Shown: positions 8,065-16,129, counted from the first letter of the stretch. The stretch: DNA of 64,000 nucleotides from Paenibacillus sophorae (GCF_018966525.1 NZ_CP076607.1:2046001-2110000); one strand, 5' to 3'. Numbers and translations: made by a program. Notes: generated from the sequence alone by a model not told the origin.

Positions 8065-8069
8065 AAAAT

Positions 8070-9875
8070 TTAGAAATTGAATTCAACTTGGTTGTATACT
8101 AAATCCGGTTTTGGTTCAATCTGTGGTGGATCAATGGGATTAGAGGTTGTGTATCTAGGTTTGGGCAACTTATCACGATGATTATTACACCATGGATGCA
8201 CAACCCTACCATTATTAATCGAATTGGTGCCACCTAAGCTCCTTAATTCAATGTGATCAAACTGTTGTGATACACCTAAGTCTATCGCACCCTTACAAAG
8301 CTCACATTTATATGATCCTTCAAAGTATGCAGCTACTTCTTGTTGGATTTTTGTGTTAGAGGAAAATTGAGAGAATGGTTTGCCGCTCTCATTTTTCTTT
8401 TTTAAGTACTCTGAATAGGCTTTTGAATCTAAATCTTTAAGGAATATTTCTACAGCTTCATCGGGCGACGTATTAGAAACTTTGCATTTTTTTATACACT
8501 CAATAAGTGAGTTGAATAATTCAGCCTGGTTTTTAGATAGCCTACTAGGTCCTCCTTTTCGTCCAAGATGTTTAATTACATGGTCCTTTATTAATATCCA
8601 CATTTCTTCAAAATAACTACGATGGAGTGTGAACTCTAGCTTTCTATTTAATATTTCTTTTTCGGTACCTTTAAATAGCCACATCAAAAAAGAGAAGAAT
8701 AACAAATTACTATATTGCCCTTTTGATGAATAGAAATAAAAGACAGGTAATACACCTAAACTTTGAGGGGAATTACCGATTAAGCTAGTTATGTGATATA
8801 GTGTCCGTTCAAGTTCATCTAAAGTTGCATCTGCAACAACTTCGTCATTACTTTCATTAGCTAGATGTTTTAAAGTCTCAGTGATATTATTGTCACCTGT
8901 TTGACCGTGCTTAATTATACAAAAGAGATACTGCAAGAACTGATATCTATCATAGCTGTTTTGTTTCTTCAACAATATTAATGGATAATCAGAAACTTTA
9001 ATTTTTGATGGAATGTTATCCGAGGGAGCAAGTAGTAACTTGTAAAGGGTTTGGCTGAGTTTTGTACATTTTTCACCGTGATCGATCCAAAGAGAGGGTT
9101 TAGAACCATTACTTATAATCCCGGCCATAGCCCTTGCAACTGGAGATCTCCTATTTTCAATAAATAGCGCTTCTTCGGTTGATAAGGGAGTCCCCCCAGT
9201 ATTAATATTTACAAAAGACTGTTCAGCATCCTGATATCCACCCGTGACCCATTGAATTGGAACTTTTAATGATGTATTTAAATGGTACATAAATCTGCCC
9301 ATCTCTTCAATTTTTGGGTCGAGTTCTTCTTTGGGATTCTTTTTTTGATCGACTATTTTTTTGAATTTACTTATCGCTTTGCGACATTCTTCAAAATCTC
9401 CTATTGAATCTTTTACAGATTGTCTAAGCCTTGCTGAAGCACGTATTTCATCTTCTTCTAAATATCCATATTCTTTGGCCTCGTCTGAATCTCCCCAATC
9501 GTTCGTGATCCATCCTCTTATAGCAGATAATCGATGCGCGCCATCTAGAACAAAAATATGACCTGTTTCTGGATTGAGCCAAAAAATGACGCCTGGAATA
9601 ACTTGATTATTTTTAAGAGTCTTTAATAAGTTTATGTATTTCTCGTCAGTCCAACTATTTGTTTGTCTTTGAAATTCAGGTTTTCTGAATCTGTCCCATA
9701 TTGAGAAACCAGAAAAGTCGGGCTGAAAGTCCTTGAAATCTAAGTACTCTTTCTTATGATATTGAACCTCATCAGATACTTTATCAGATAAGTAATCGGT
9801 TGTAGTAAGAAGTGAGTCAGATGGGATAATATGATCCAAATTTGCATTCGGGATTAGTTTGATTTTCCCTGCCAT
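8070..9875 (-). CDS. DUF262 (GmrS/SspE-like) protein with C-terminal HNH nuclease domain
   Basis: The protein has 601 residues from ATG 9875 after AGGAGGT. The N-terminal part has DUF262/ParB-like features: KPEFQRQ, the motif DGAHR at 111-115 (usually DGQxR) and FVNINTGGTPLSTEE. DUF262 binds or hydrolyses nucleotides in GmrSD- and SspE-type defence proteins. Residues 521-566 form an HNH zinc nuclease: Cys524-x2-Cys527, Asp-His at 540-541, Asn555, His560, Cys563 and His566. The gene opposes the phage genes, is AT-rich and follows the lysis cassette, as expected for a lysogenic-conversion gene. Anti-phage restriction is inference. The Q-to-A change in the motif is a caution. Confidence 0.8.
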   Translation of the reverse strand: MAGKIKLIPNANLDHIIPSDSLLTTTDYLSDKVSDEVQYHKKEYLDFKDFQPDFSGFSIWDRFRKPEFQRQTNSWTDEKYINLLKTLKNNQVIPGVIFWLNPETGHIFVLDGAHRLSAIRGWITNDWGDSDEAKEYGYLEEDEIRASARLRQSVKDSIGDFEECRKAISKFKKIVDQKKNPKEELDPKIEEMGRFMYHLNTSLKVPIQWVTGGYQDAEQSFVNINTGGTPLSTEEALFIENRRSPVARAMAGIISNGSKPSLWIDHGEKCTKLSQTLYKLLLAPSDNIPSKIKVSDYPLILLKKQNSYDRYQFLQYLFCIIKHGQTGDNNITETLKHLANESNDEVVADATLDELERTLYHITSLIGNSPQSLGVLPVFYFYSSKGQYSNLLFFSFLMWLFKGTEKEILNRKLEFTLHRSYFEEMWILIKDHVIKHLGRKGGPSRLSKNQAELFNSLIECIKKCKVSNTSPDEAVEIFLKDLDSKAYSEYLKKKNESGKPFSQFSSNTKIQQEVAAYFEGSYKCELCKGAIDLGVSQQFDHIELRSLGGTNSINNGRVVHPWCNNHRDKLPKPRYTTSNPIDPPQIEPKPDLVYNQVEFNF

Positions 9876-9989
9876 AATTACCTCCTGAGAGCATATTTTA
9901 ATATTTGTATTTTAGGAATAAAATAGTTTTATGTCTATGTGGTAGTATATTTACAAAATCATCCACACTAACCAAGGCGTCATAAAATT

Positions 9990-10202
9990 GTGGTTGTTAA
10001 TATTTCTGCAACCTACACCAAGTGCATTACGACCGCCCTGACGCAGTCCAAAGTGTCTGTCTGATTCCGGCTTGACCCCGATCCAATCGGCCACCTGATG
10101 GATTACGGCGGGATAGTAGAGGGATACACCCCAGAGACAATTAAGATCGCCGGGAGTCGGTTTTTCCGGGAACGGTTCGAATTTAGGGCATACATAAAAT
10201 AA
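9990..10202 (+). pseudogene. Decayed small phage gene with one in-frame stop
   Basis: The plus-strand frame from GTG 9990 to TAA 10200-10202 has a single TGA at 10062-10064. On both sides the translation looks protein-like: ISATYTKCITTALTQSKV before the stop and LDPIGHLMDYGGIVEGYT after it. GC content is near that of the phage structural genes, not of the AT-rich cargo around it. This suggests a former phage gene left between later insertions. A minus-strand frame on the same bases (9951-10238) is judged a shadow. The family is not identified. Confidence 0.4.
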
Positions 10203-10233
10203 CCCGACAAGCAAAGAGTCTCGTGGGTTATTT
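10197..10233. terminator. Hairpin terminator
   Basis: AAATAACCC pairs with GGGTTATTT around a 19-base loop. It lies at the end of the decayed plus-strand gene and just beyond the stop of the minus-strand membrane gene, so it can serve both strands. Confidence 0.6.
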
Positions 10234-10240
10234 GTCATAT

Positions 10241-10978
10241 TTAGTTCTCGTTAATTTCGATTTCTTTAATAGGAATGTTTATCCTGTAACATTTCACTTC
10301 TTTTAACAGATGGGCTTTCCATCTTTCATGGTTTCTTTTTTCTTTCTGATATTGTTTTTCAGATTTATTTTTCTTTTTGGGTTCTGTTAAGGCTACTTTA
10401 ATTTGAATATCTGTCATAAATAATAACTTCTCGCCGATTGCTTTAGATTCAATCTCCTTATAATTAAATTTATATTTCTTTGCGAATACACTATAGATCG
10501 CATCATTTGTCTTCGTAAATAAATTTTTCTTGTAGAAAAGGAAAGGTAGCAACAATTTACGAATTTTTGTTTTTGTGTGAATTCTTTTAATCTCTTCTAT
10601 CCCATCTTCAAAAGCCAAAGAGATTAAAACATCTCTCCCTACACCAGTTGATCTATGTGTAAGCTGTATAAAGTTTATATTAATATCCGATCTCATGCTT
10701 AAGGTTCCTGTAAACCTATTGACGGCTAGGTATTCATTTACATTTGAAAATAAAAATGAGAATGCTGCATCAACACCTATTACGAATAATGTAATGATCC
10801 ATACTGGTTTCATCAAAGTTATTGTATTTTCAGGGCCAATAATGTCCGAAATCTGAAAAATAAAGAGAATTGAAAACAGGAGTAAGAGATAAGCTAATTT
10901 AACGTTATTTTTTGTCCATATTAAATATTTGTGCATCCAAACTCTATAAAGATAATTTAACTTCTTTTTATACTTCAC
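10241..10978 (-). CDS. Two-helix membrane protein with cytoplasmic domain, unknown function
   Basis: The protein has 245 residues, from a GTG start at 10978 with AAAGGAGAT upstream. Residues 27-47 and 57-79 are transmembrane helices. The remaining 160 residues are a basic, mixed alpha/beta cytoplasmic domain that ends in a Lys-rich helix. The layout, with two N-terminal helices and then a soluble domain, resembles several membrane effectors of phage defence, but no motif proves it. Codon use is very AT-rich, unlike the flanking phage genes, which suggests recent acquisition. It is divergent from the membrane protein gene at 11225. Confidence 0.65.
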   Translation of the reverse strand: MKYKKKLNYLYRVWMHKYLIWTKNNVKLAYLLLLFSILFIFQISDIIGPENTITLMKPVWIITLFVIGVDAAFSFLFSNVNEYLAVNRFTGTLSMRSDININFIQLTHRSTGVGRDVLISLAFEDGIEEIKRIHTKTKIRKLLLPFLFYKKNLFTKTNDAIYSVFAKKYKFNYKEIESKAIGEKLLFMTDIQIKVALTEPKKKNKSEKQYQKEKRNHERWKAHLLKEVKCYRINIPIKEIEINEN

Positions 10979-11224
10979 GCACTTAAATCTCCTTTATTAT
11001 ATATTGATTATAAATACAAAAGATTATGTATGTAATATCTTGTTGGTTTGGGATCTTTGCTTCCTCGCAAAAATAGCCTTCTTATCTAAATCGTTACGTT
11101 ATACTTATATTTAGCCCCTTTCAATTGCAATTTTTTAGTTCTTTTGTCACAAGAGAATTTCTTTAATCATATTGATATTTGAAAATGATTGTAAAACTTG
11201 ATTCTTATTAACTATGTCGGATGA

Positions 11225-12016
11225 ATGTCCGATAAATTTATAGAAAGGAAAAAACTAGGGGGAATACTAATTTTGGAGAAATTATCTCAAATGGGATTAT
11301 TAGAACAAATCACAAGGTTGCGTAATGAAATTCAGGATGGCGATAGTTCATATAGAAAGCTTTTAAGAGAGTGCGAGAAAATAGAAATAAAGCTAAACAA
11401 AGATAAACTGAATCAGAAGGGTCTTATCAAACTTAATTATAGACTCATTAAACTTAGAATAAGACATAAAAATTACTCAGACACTGAGTTCACAAATTTG
11501 GTCGTTGGTTCAACTTATATTTTTATGATTTACGGATTAGGATTGATTGTATTTCGATACATAGCCTTGTACTCAAAAGATCCCTTAACCAATGATTTTT
11601 TCAGTTTTTTATGCTTCACAATGGTGGGGGTTGCAGGTGCTCTTCTGAATCTCTTTACTAAAGGAATTGGAGGAGAAAGGGATTTTAGTTTTAGAATGTT
11701 AATAACAATATTATTTCCTGTCGTTTTTATGAATCTTTTCAAAATAAACGGGAATCAAATAGTTGGTATACTTGCCGTTAACATCATTATGTTTACATGT
11801 GGATTTAGCTCGGAATTTATACTTTCTTTTCTGAATAAAATAGTGGAGATTGCTAAGAAAGTCATTAATGTAGAAGGTGCTTCTAGTAAAAAGGAATTGG
11901 ATGTTGAAATAGAAAATCGTCTTGCTAAGGTTGAGCTTTTAATAAATGATATAGAGAATAACCCAAATTATAAGCAAATTGGTAAGATACCTGATGCTAA
12001 AGATATACCAGCATAA
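11225..12016 (+). CDS. Multi-pass membrane protein with N-terminal coiled coil, unknown function
   Basis: The protein has 263 residues from ATG 11225. This start has only a weak ribosome site. TTG 11273 has GGGGGA eight bases upstream and may be the true start, giving 247 residues. Residues 15-75 are a charged helical coiled coil. Hydrophobic helices follow at about 92-115, 125-145, 155-172 and 180-200, and the tail is charged. The family is not recognised. It is AT-rich like its divergent neighbour, and the two may form one cargo unit sharing the 246-bp intergenic region. It lies just before the SOS module. Confidence 0.6.
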   Translation: MSDKFIERKKLGGILILEKLSQMGLLEQITRLRNEIQDGDSSYRKLLRECEKIEIKLNKDKLNQKGLIKLNYRLIKLRIRHKNYSDTEFTNLVVGSTYIFMIYGLGLIVFRYIALYSKDPLTNDFFSFLCFTMVGVAGALLNLFTKGIGGERDFSFRMLITILFPVVFMNLFKINGNQIVGILAVNIIMFTCGFSSEFILSFLNKIVEIAKKVINVEGASSKKELDVEIENRLAKVELLINDIENNPNYKQIGKIPDAKDIPA

Positions 12017-12086
12017 ATAAATCATTCCCCATAATGTCAAAACGTAGAGTCGTTACAGGATTAGACCTTAACGGCTCTTTTTACCA

Positions 12087-12116
12087 TTGCATAAAGAACG
12101 AATGTTCGAATATAAT
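12087..12116 (+). promoter_or_regulatory. SOS promoter with LexA (DinR) box
   Basis: The -35 TTGCAT (12087-12092) and the -10 TATAAT (12111-12116) are 18 bases apart. Inside the spacer lies GAACGAATGTTC (12096-12107), followed by G. This fits the Gram-positive LexA operator CGAAC-N4-GTTCG in ten of ten core positions when the outer C is not counted. LexA would block the promoter until DNA damage. It drives the three small genes that follow. Confidence 0.8.
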
Positions 12117-12150
12117 ACAAACAAATGTTCCTATTTTGGAGGCGGACAAT

Positions 12151-12348
12151 GTGAAGATGAGCGTTGGTCAAATCGTCGAAATCGTATATCAAGATAAATC
12201 CGGAAAGATCACGCAGCATCGGATTGAAGTCAAGGGCATGAAGGACGGCCGTATTCGGGCGACATGCCTTACCACTGGCGCGCCGCGCGTCTTTCTGACC
12301 GCGAACATCCTGGCCTGGCAGCCAGCGGGTACGCGGCATGCTGTCTGA
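12151..12348 (+). CDS. Small SOS-controlled phage protein
   Basis: The protein has 65 residues from GTG 12151, with GGAGG (12138-12142) eight bases upstream. An earlier in-frame ATG at 12034 lies upstream of the SOS promoter and cannot be used from it. The sequence is beta-rich and basic with no known domain. It is the first gene after the LexA-controlled promoter and overlaps the next gene by 11 bases. Similar small genes stand next to YolD genes in Bacillus-group prophages, but I cannot name this one. Confidence 0.6.
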   Translation: MKMSVGQIVEIVYQDKSGKITQHRIEVKGMKDGRIRATCLTTGAPRVFLTANILAWQPAGTRHAV

Positions 12349-12592
12349 TAATGCGCGGAAGCTGCTGCGGATCATGGTTGCCTACCGCCATCATTTTGGA
12401 TACATGCCGCCGATGTGGCAGCTGCAGCGCAGGTCGAGTCGTCGGCCAGAGCAGATCCGGGCCGCGCTGCAGGAGCTGGTTGACGAGCGTTACATCAAGT
12501 GGCAGCCAGGCGCGCTGCCGGAGACAGTGGTCATCCTGGAGGCGTGGGAGCGGGAGGAAACCGGACCGAGCCGGCGGCGGCGGAGAAGATAG
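12338..12592 (+). CDS. LexA-like winged-helix DNA-binding protein lacking the protease domain
   Basis: The protein has 84 residues from ATG 12338. Residues 1-60 match the layout of the LexA N-terminal winged helix: three helices (LSDNARKLLRIMVAY, then GYMPPMWQL, then EQIRAALQELVDERY) followed by a short wing, IKWQPGA. No autoprotease domain with Ser-Lys follows, so it could bind operators without being cleaved in the SOS response. The C-terminus is a run of arginines. The gene is overlapped by the preceding one and is followed 12 bases later by the YolD gene. Confidence 0.65.
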   Translation: MLSDNARKLLRIMVAYRHHFGYMPPMWQLQRRSSRRPEQIRAALQELVDERYIKWQPGALPETVVILEAWEREETGPSRRRRRR

Positions 12593-12604
12593 GAGAGACT
12601 GTCT

Positions 12605-12931
12605 ATGAAGAAACTCGAAGGCGGATTATGGGAGAGCAAGTTCATTCTACCTGAACATCGCGCTCGGATGGAGCGGGATCTGCGGGAGAGCCAGTGTCGG
12701 GAGAAGCCCATCCTGGATGAGCAGCAACTGGAGGAGATCGACAAAGCGCTGTATTACTCTAAGCGCGACGGCGCTCCGGTTACACTCAAGCTTTGGGACC
12801 CATTCCTCGACCGTGAGGCCAAGGGAATTGTACTGGCAGTAGATCCGCAACTGAAGCGTATTAAGTTACGGTGGTCGGATGATGATTGGGACTGGATTGA
12901 GATGGATGAGATCCTGTTGGCAACTACATAA
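12605..12931 (+). CDS. YolD-like protein
   Basis: The protein has 108 residues from ATG 12605 after AGGAGAG. The N-terminal half has the YolD signature: a Trp followed by LPEHRARM, then KPILDEQQLEEIDKAL. The C-terminal half is a beta-domain, PVTLKLWDP to IKLRWSDDDWDWIEMDEI. YolD proteins are usually paired with the SOS Y-family polymerase UvrX/UmuC. No polymerase gene follows here, because the prophage ends, so this YolD is an orphan. SOS control comes from the LexA-box promoter at 12087. The specific activity of YolD is not established. Confidence 0.8.
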   Translation: MKKLEGGLWESKFILPEHRARMERDLRESQCREKPILDEQQLEEIDKALYYSKRDGAPVTLKLWDPFLDREAKGIVLAVDPQLKRIKLRWSDDDWDWIEMDEILLATT

Positions 12932-12932
12932 G

Positions 12933-12973
12933 AACGATAAAGGCCTTCCCAAACCGGGAGGGCCTTTATCGTT
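12933..12973. terminator. Strong terminator at the prophage end
   Basis: An 18-bp stem, AACGATAAAGGCCTTCCC with GGGAGGGCCTTTATCGTT (one G-T wobble), encloses a five-base loop. It insulates the host tad genes from phage transcription. Confidence 0.85.
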
Positions 12974-13010
12974 ACCACAAAGCTATAGATAGGAGTCCAT
13001 TGAGTAGATT

Positions 13011-13427
13011 GTGCAATTCATAAGCAAAATGTGTCCGTACCACATTCTATTATATAGGTCGTTATCCACCGGCCATGCCAACAGCGCGCGCGATATGGTC
13101 AGCCGTCTGGAAACAATGGTGCTGAGCGGCGCCGATCTTCCGGTTGCCGTCGTCAGGCAGCAGATCAGCTCGGCCATCGACATTTTTGTCCATCTGGCGA
13201 GGCTGCGCGACCGCTCGAGGCGGGTCACAGAGATCAGCGAGGTAGTCGGGCTGGATGACGGAGAAGTGCGGCTGAATTCGCTGTACGAATTCCGGGAAAC
13301 CGGCGAGAGCGGAGGACGCCTGCGGGGCGCGCTGGAAGCAAGCGGCAATCCTTTACGGGATACGGAGAAGCTAACCATGGCGGGAATGACCGTTACTTCG
13401 CTGAGGCTTTCTAAGGGAGAAGTTTAA
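13011..13427 (+). pseudogene. cpaF: cpaF/tadA 3' fragment, gene split by the prophage
   Basis: From 13059 the frame encodes about 122 residues of the C-terminal part of the Tad secretion ATPase CpaF/TadA: SLSTGHANSARDM, RLETMVLSGADLP, RQQISSAIDIFVHLARLRDR, then LYEF and a Gly-rich end. The Walker A and B regions are missing and should lie left of the prophage. The first 16 codons from TTG 13011 are phage-side sequence. On its own this piece cannot hydrolyse ATP, so pilus locus A should lack its motor unless the phage excises precisely. It is followed by tadB after 22 bases. Confidence 0.85.
13040..13085 (+). other. Likely attachment-site region (attR) where the prophage meets cpaF
   Basis: Upstream of about 13,056 the frame does not look like CpaF (MCPYHILLY...). 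From TCG 13059 onward it reads SLSTGHANSARDM, the conserved CpaF motif. The crossover must lie near this border. The matching attL and the integrase are outside the window, so the core sequence cannot be fixed. Confidence 0.6.
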
Positions 13428-13449
13428 ATAAGGAAGGGAGGCGGGACTA

Positions 13450-14358
13450 TTGCCCGAAATATTGAGAAAGAATCGGGGTCCGGCTGATCGTGCAGCATCC
13501 GATCATAACCCGGTCATCCGTGAACCGGCTATCCGGGGACCATCCCGGTCCAAGACGGTTAAACGGAGTCATGCCAGCGGAGAGCAGGCGGGGAGCGGGC
13601 ATGTCGCTGCGCCGCGCTTGCCGGATTACACCGTATACACGCTGAATTCGCGGCAGAGAATCATTTCGGCGGCGGCAGGCGGCCTCATTTTGTTTGGGGT
13701 TGGCTATCTGTTCTATCACAACCCGGTTATTGCCTTGTTATTGTCGGCAGGAGGATACTTCACCCCGCGTATGTGGAGGGATTATCTGAAGAAGCGCCGC
13801 CGCGCTATGCTTAACCTTCAGTTCAAGCAAATGCTGTTCTCGCTCTCCTCCTCGCTGTCCGCGGGCAGGTCGGTGGAAAATGCGTTTCGTGAAGCGGTGC
13901 AGGATTTGAAAATGCTTGATCCGGAGGGCGGCAGCGATATGATTGCCGAGCTGAACATTATCTGCACGCGGCTTGAATATGGACAGCCCATTGAAGAAGC
14001 TCTGCATGATTTCAGCAGGAGGGCGGATATGGAGGATATCCGGCGGTTCGCCGATGTCTTCTCCGTGTGCAAACGAACGGGTGGCGATCTGGTGGAGGTG
14101 GTCCGCTGCACCTCAAGCATCATCGGCGAGAAGCTGGATGTCCAACAGGAGATCGCGGTCAGCATTTCCCAGAAACGGTTCGAGTCCAAAGCCCTGCTTG
14201 TTTCCCCGCTCATTATGCTGTTATTTATGAGCTTTAGCGCCGGGGACTATATGCAGCCTATGTACACCGGGTTCGGCATGCTTATCTCGACGTTTGCGCT
14301 GGCTGGGCTGGTTCTGTGTTATTTCTGGATCAGCAAAATTATGGACATTCCACTGTAA
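13450..14358 (+). CDS. tadB: Tad inner-membrane protein TadB (T2SS F domain), locus A
   Basis: The protein has 302 residues from TTG 13450 after GGAAGGGAGGCGGG. Residues 1-60 are a disordered, basic N-terminal tail. Hydrophobic segments lie at about 75-110, and residues 120-245 form a type II secretion F domain (FSLSSSLSAGRSVENAF, then RRFADVFSVCKRTGGDL). Two C-terminal helices lie at about 255-295. TadB and TadC form the inner-membrane platform of the Flp pilus machine. The end overlaps the probable tadC start region only slightly. Confidence 0.85.
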   Translation: MPEILRKNRGPADRAASDHNPVIREPAIRGPSRSKTVKRSHASGEQAGSGHVAAPRLPDYTVYTLNSRQRIISAAAGGLILFGVGYLFYHNPVIALLLSAGGYFTPRMWRDYLKKRRRAMLNLQFKQMLFSLSSSLSAGRSVENAFREAVQDLKMLDPEGGSDMIAELNIICTRLEYGQPIEEALHDFSRRADMEDIRRFADVFSVCKRTGGDLVEVVRCTSSIIGEKLDVQQEIAVSISQKRFESKALLVSPLIMLLFMSFSAGDYMQPMYTGFGMLISTFALAGLVLCYFWISKIMDIPL

Positions 14359-14363
14359 GGAGA

Positions 14364-15242
14364 GTGGGGAATCTGAGATGGATTTGCGGATTGGCGGCCC
14401 TTGCGCTGATCGTGGGTTGGATAGCGCTGCGCGCCAGAAGCGGGAAGCGATACGTTGCCCTGCGGAGCATACCTGTGGACGGCTTGCGGCTGCGCAGTCT
14501 TTCGGAACCGCTGCTAATGCTTCTGGAGAAGGGTGGAGCTACACGGAAGTTTCCGGTATTCGCATTCCGGCTGCAGCGGTCGGTGCAGCGAATATACGGG
14601 CAGCGCCACAGTGCGGAAATAACGCTGCTGTTTATGGGAGAGATGCTGGCCTACAGCTGGCTGCTCGTCTTAGGAGGCTGCGGCTTGGCAGCGCTCGGCG
14701 GAGAGTCGTCTGCGCTCGTTCTGGGAATTTTGCTGGCTATACTGCTTCCCGCCGCACTTGCGGCCGATCTGCACAAAAAGGTCAAGGTGCGCGAACAGCT
14801 CATCATGATGGAACTGCCTGATCTGCTGAGCGGGATTGTACTGCTGGTCAGTGCGGGTGAGACGGTGCAGCGGGCGATTACTCGCTGCCTGGAAAGCAGA
14901 AAGAATGACAGCCATCCGCTCTACCGGGAATTGCTAACAATGACCGGCGAGTGGGAGAGCGGCTATTCGCTTCAGCAGGCATTCGAGAATTTCAGCAAGC
15001 GCTGCGCCGTGCAGGAGGTCTCGCTCTTCACGACGACGGTGCTGCTGAATGTACGCAGAGGAGGAGGGGATTTTGCGCTCGCGCTTCGGGATTTATCCCG
15101 GCAGCTGTGGGAGAAGCGCAAGGCGGTCAGCCGGACGCGGGGGGAGCAGGCATCCTCGAAGCTGGTTTTCCCGATGGTCGTTATTTTTGTAATTGTAATT
15201 GTATTGGTGGGCACTCCGGCTTTTATGATGATGAATATGTAG
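14364..15242 (+). CDS. tadC: Tad inner-membrane protein TadC (T2SS F domain), locus A
   Basis: The product has the T2SS F layout: an N-terminal helix, a cytoplasmic region, paired helices near residues 95-135, the F domain (LLSGIVLLVSAGETVQRAI and TVLLNVRRGGGDFALALRDLS) and a final membrane helix (VVIFVIVIVLVGTP). The frame is open from 14316, inside tadB. The most plausible starts are GTG 14364 and CTG 14373, and neither has ideal spacing. AAGGAG at 14357-14362 fits the CTG better. Start confidence is low, product confidence is high. It follows tadB and precedes the pilin gene. Confidence 0.8.
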   Translation: MGNLRWICGLAALALIVGWIALRARSGKRYVALRSIPVDGLRLRSLSEPLLMLLEKGGATRKFPVFAFRLQRSVQRIYGQRHSAEITLLFMGEMLAYSWLLVLGGCGLAALGGESSALVLGILLAILLPAALAADLHKKVKVREQLIMMELPDLLSGIVLLVSAGETVQRAITRCLESRKNDSHPLYRELLTMTGEWESGYSLQQAFENFSKRCAVQEVSLFTTTVLLNVRRGGGDFALALRDLSRQLWEKRKAVSRTRGEQASSKLVFPMVVIFVIVIVLVGTPAFMMMNM

Positions 15243-15255
15243 GAGGATGAGAAAC

Positions 15256-15447
15256 ATGTTAACGATTGTGGAGAAGAGCAAAAACTTTTGGCTGGATGAG
15301 GAAGGCTTGGGCACGCTCGAAATGATTCTGATTATTGCCGTACTGGTCGCTGTGGTTGTATTGTTCCGCCAAAAGATCAGAGAGGTAATTTCGAATCTGA
15401 TTGATACCGCGGGTGAAAAGAGCCAGGAAGTATTTGAAGATAAGTGA
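15256..15447 (+). CDS. Flp-like type IVb prepilin, locus A
   Basis: The protein has 63 residues from ATG 15256, nine bases after AGGAGG. ATG 15247 is too close to that site. The pre-sequence ends in DEEG, and the mature part begins LGTLEMILIIAVLVAVVVLF, with the Glu at +5 typical of type IV pilins. The A24 peptidase of this locus (19541) would cut after that Gly. The C-terminus is a short charged helix. The next gene begins only eight bases after the stop, so the two are co-transcribed. Confidence 0.8.
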   Translation: MLTIVEKSKNFWLDEEGLGTLEMILIIAVLVAVVVLFRQKIREVISNLIDTAGEKSQEVFEDK

Positions 15448-15454
15448 GTATTGG

Positions 15455-16129
15455 ATGAGAACAAAACTGCGCAGCGACGAAGGAAGCTTCACCGTGGAGG
15501 CGGCGATGGTGCTGCCGATTATCATGTGCATTACAATGCTGCTGCTGTTCTTCTGCTTGTACAGCTACCAGAAATCAATGCTGCTTCAGGTTGCGTCTTC
15601 CGCGACCGAGCGGGCAGCGTACAACTGGGACAACAGCCATAAAGCCAGGGACGGATCGTTCCCGCAAGGGGAATATGATTCCCTCTACTGGCGAATCGGG
15701 GACGATCACCTGCTGGGCAGCTTGTTTGGGATTGGAGAGAACGGCGGGGCCGCTGTGATACAGCTTCCAAGCGGCAGCGTGGAAGAAGACAATCTGCCTT
15801 TCGCCAAACTAGGGAAGTCCGCTGTTCGGGTTCCGGACAATATGCTGGGAGAAATGAGCTACAACTACAAGCTCACGGGGAGAGAAGTAAATGCCAGACT
15901 TCGTAGGATGCTGCATTTGCCCGTTCTGGACGATATTCTTTCGGACGGAGCGCAGCCCGAGGTTACCGCCCAGTCTCTTGTAGCCGAGCCGGTGGAGTTT
16001 ATCCGCACCGTGGATTTGATGCGCTACTATGGAGCCAAATTCCGGGGGAAGTCTGCGAATAATGAACCGAAGCAGACCATGAAGCAGCAGGATGCTTCCG
16101 CCATGATGTCCAAACTTGGGAACCGCTAA
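15455..16129 (+). CDS. TadE-like minor pilin protein, locus A
   Basis: The protein has 224 residues from ATG 15455. Earlier in-frame codons overlap the pilin gene. The N-terminus has the TadE signature EGSFTVEAAMVLPII followed by a hydrophobic helix to about residue 45. The rest is a soluble extracytoplasmic domain. TadE and TadF proteins are pseudopilins processed by the same peptidase as the Flp pilin. The TadE-type Glu-Ala-Ala pattern is also found in the protein at 18485. Confidence 0.8.
   Translation: MRTKLRSDEGSFTVEAAMVLPIIMCITMLLLFFCLYSYQKSMLLQVASSATERAAYNWDNSHKARDGSFPQGEYDSLYWRIGDDHLLGSLFGIGENGGAAVIQLPSGSVEEDNLPFAKLGKSAVRVPDNMLGEMSYNYKLTGREVNARLRRMLHLPVLDDILSDGAQPEVTAQSLVAEPVEFIRTVDLMRYYGAKFRGKSANNEPKQTMKQQDASAMMSKLGNR

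Noticed and set aside
9951..10238. Minus-strand frame of 95 residues
   Set aside because: It overlaps a plus-strand segment that reads as a decayed gene, has no clear ribosome site, and its sequence looks like a reverse image of that segment.
14294..14821. Plus-strand frame of 175 residues overlapping tadB and tadC
   Set aside because: It has an Arg/Gly/Ala-rich low-quality sequence, while the tadC frame has a conserved T2SS F pattern.
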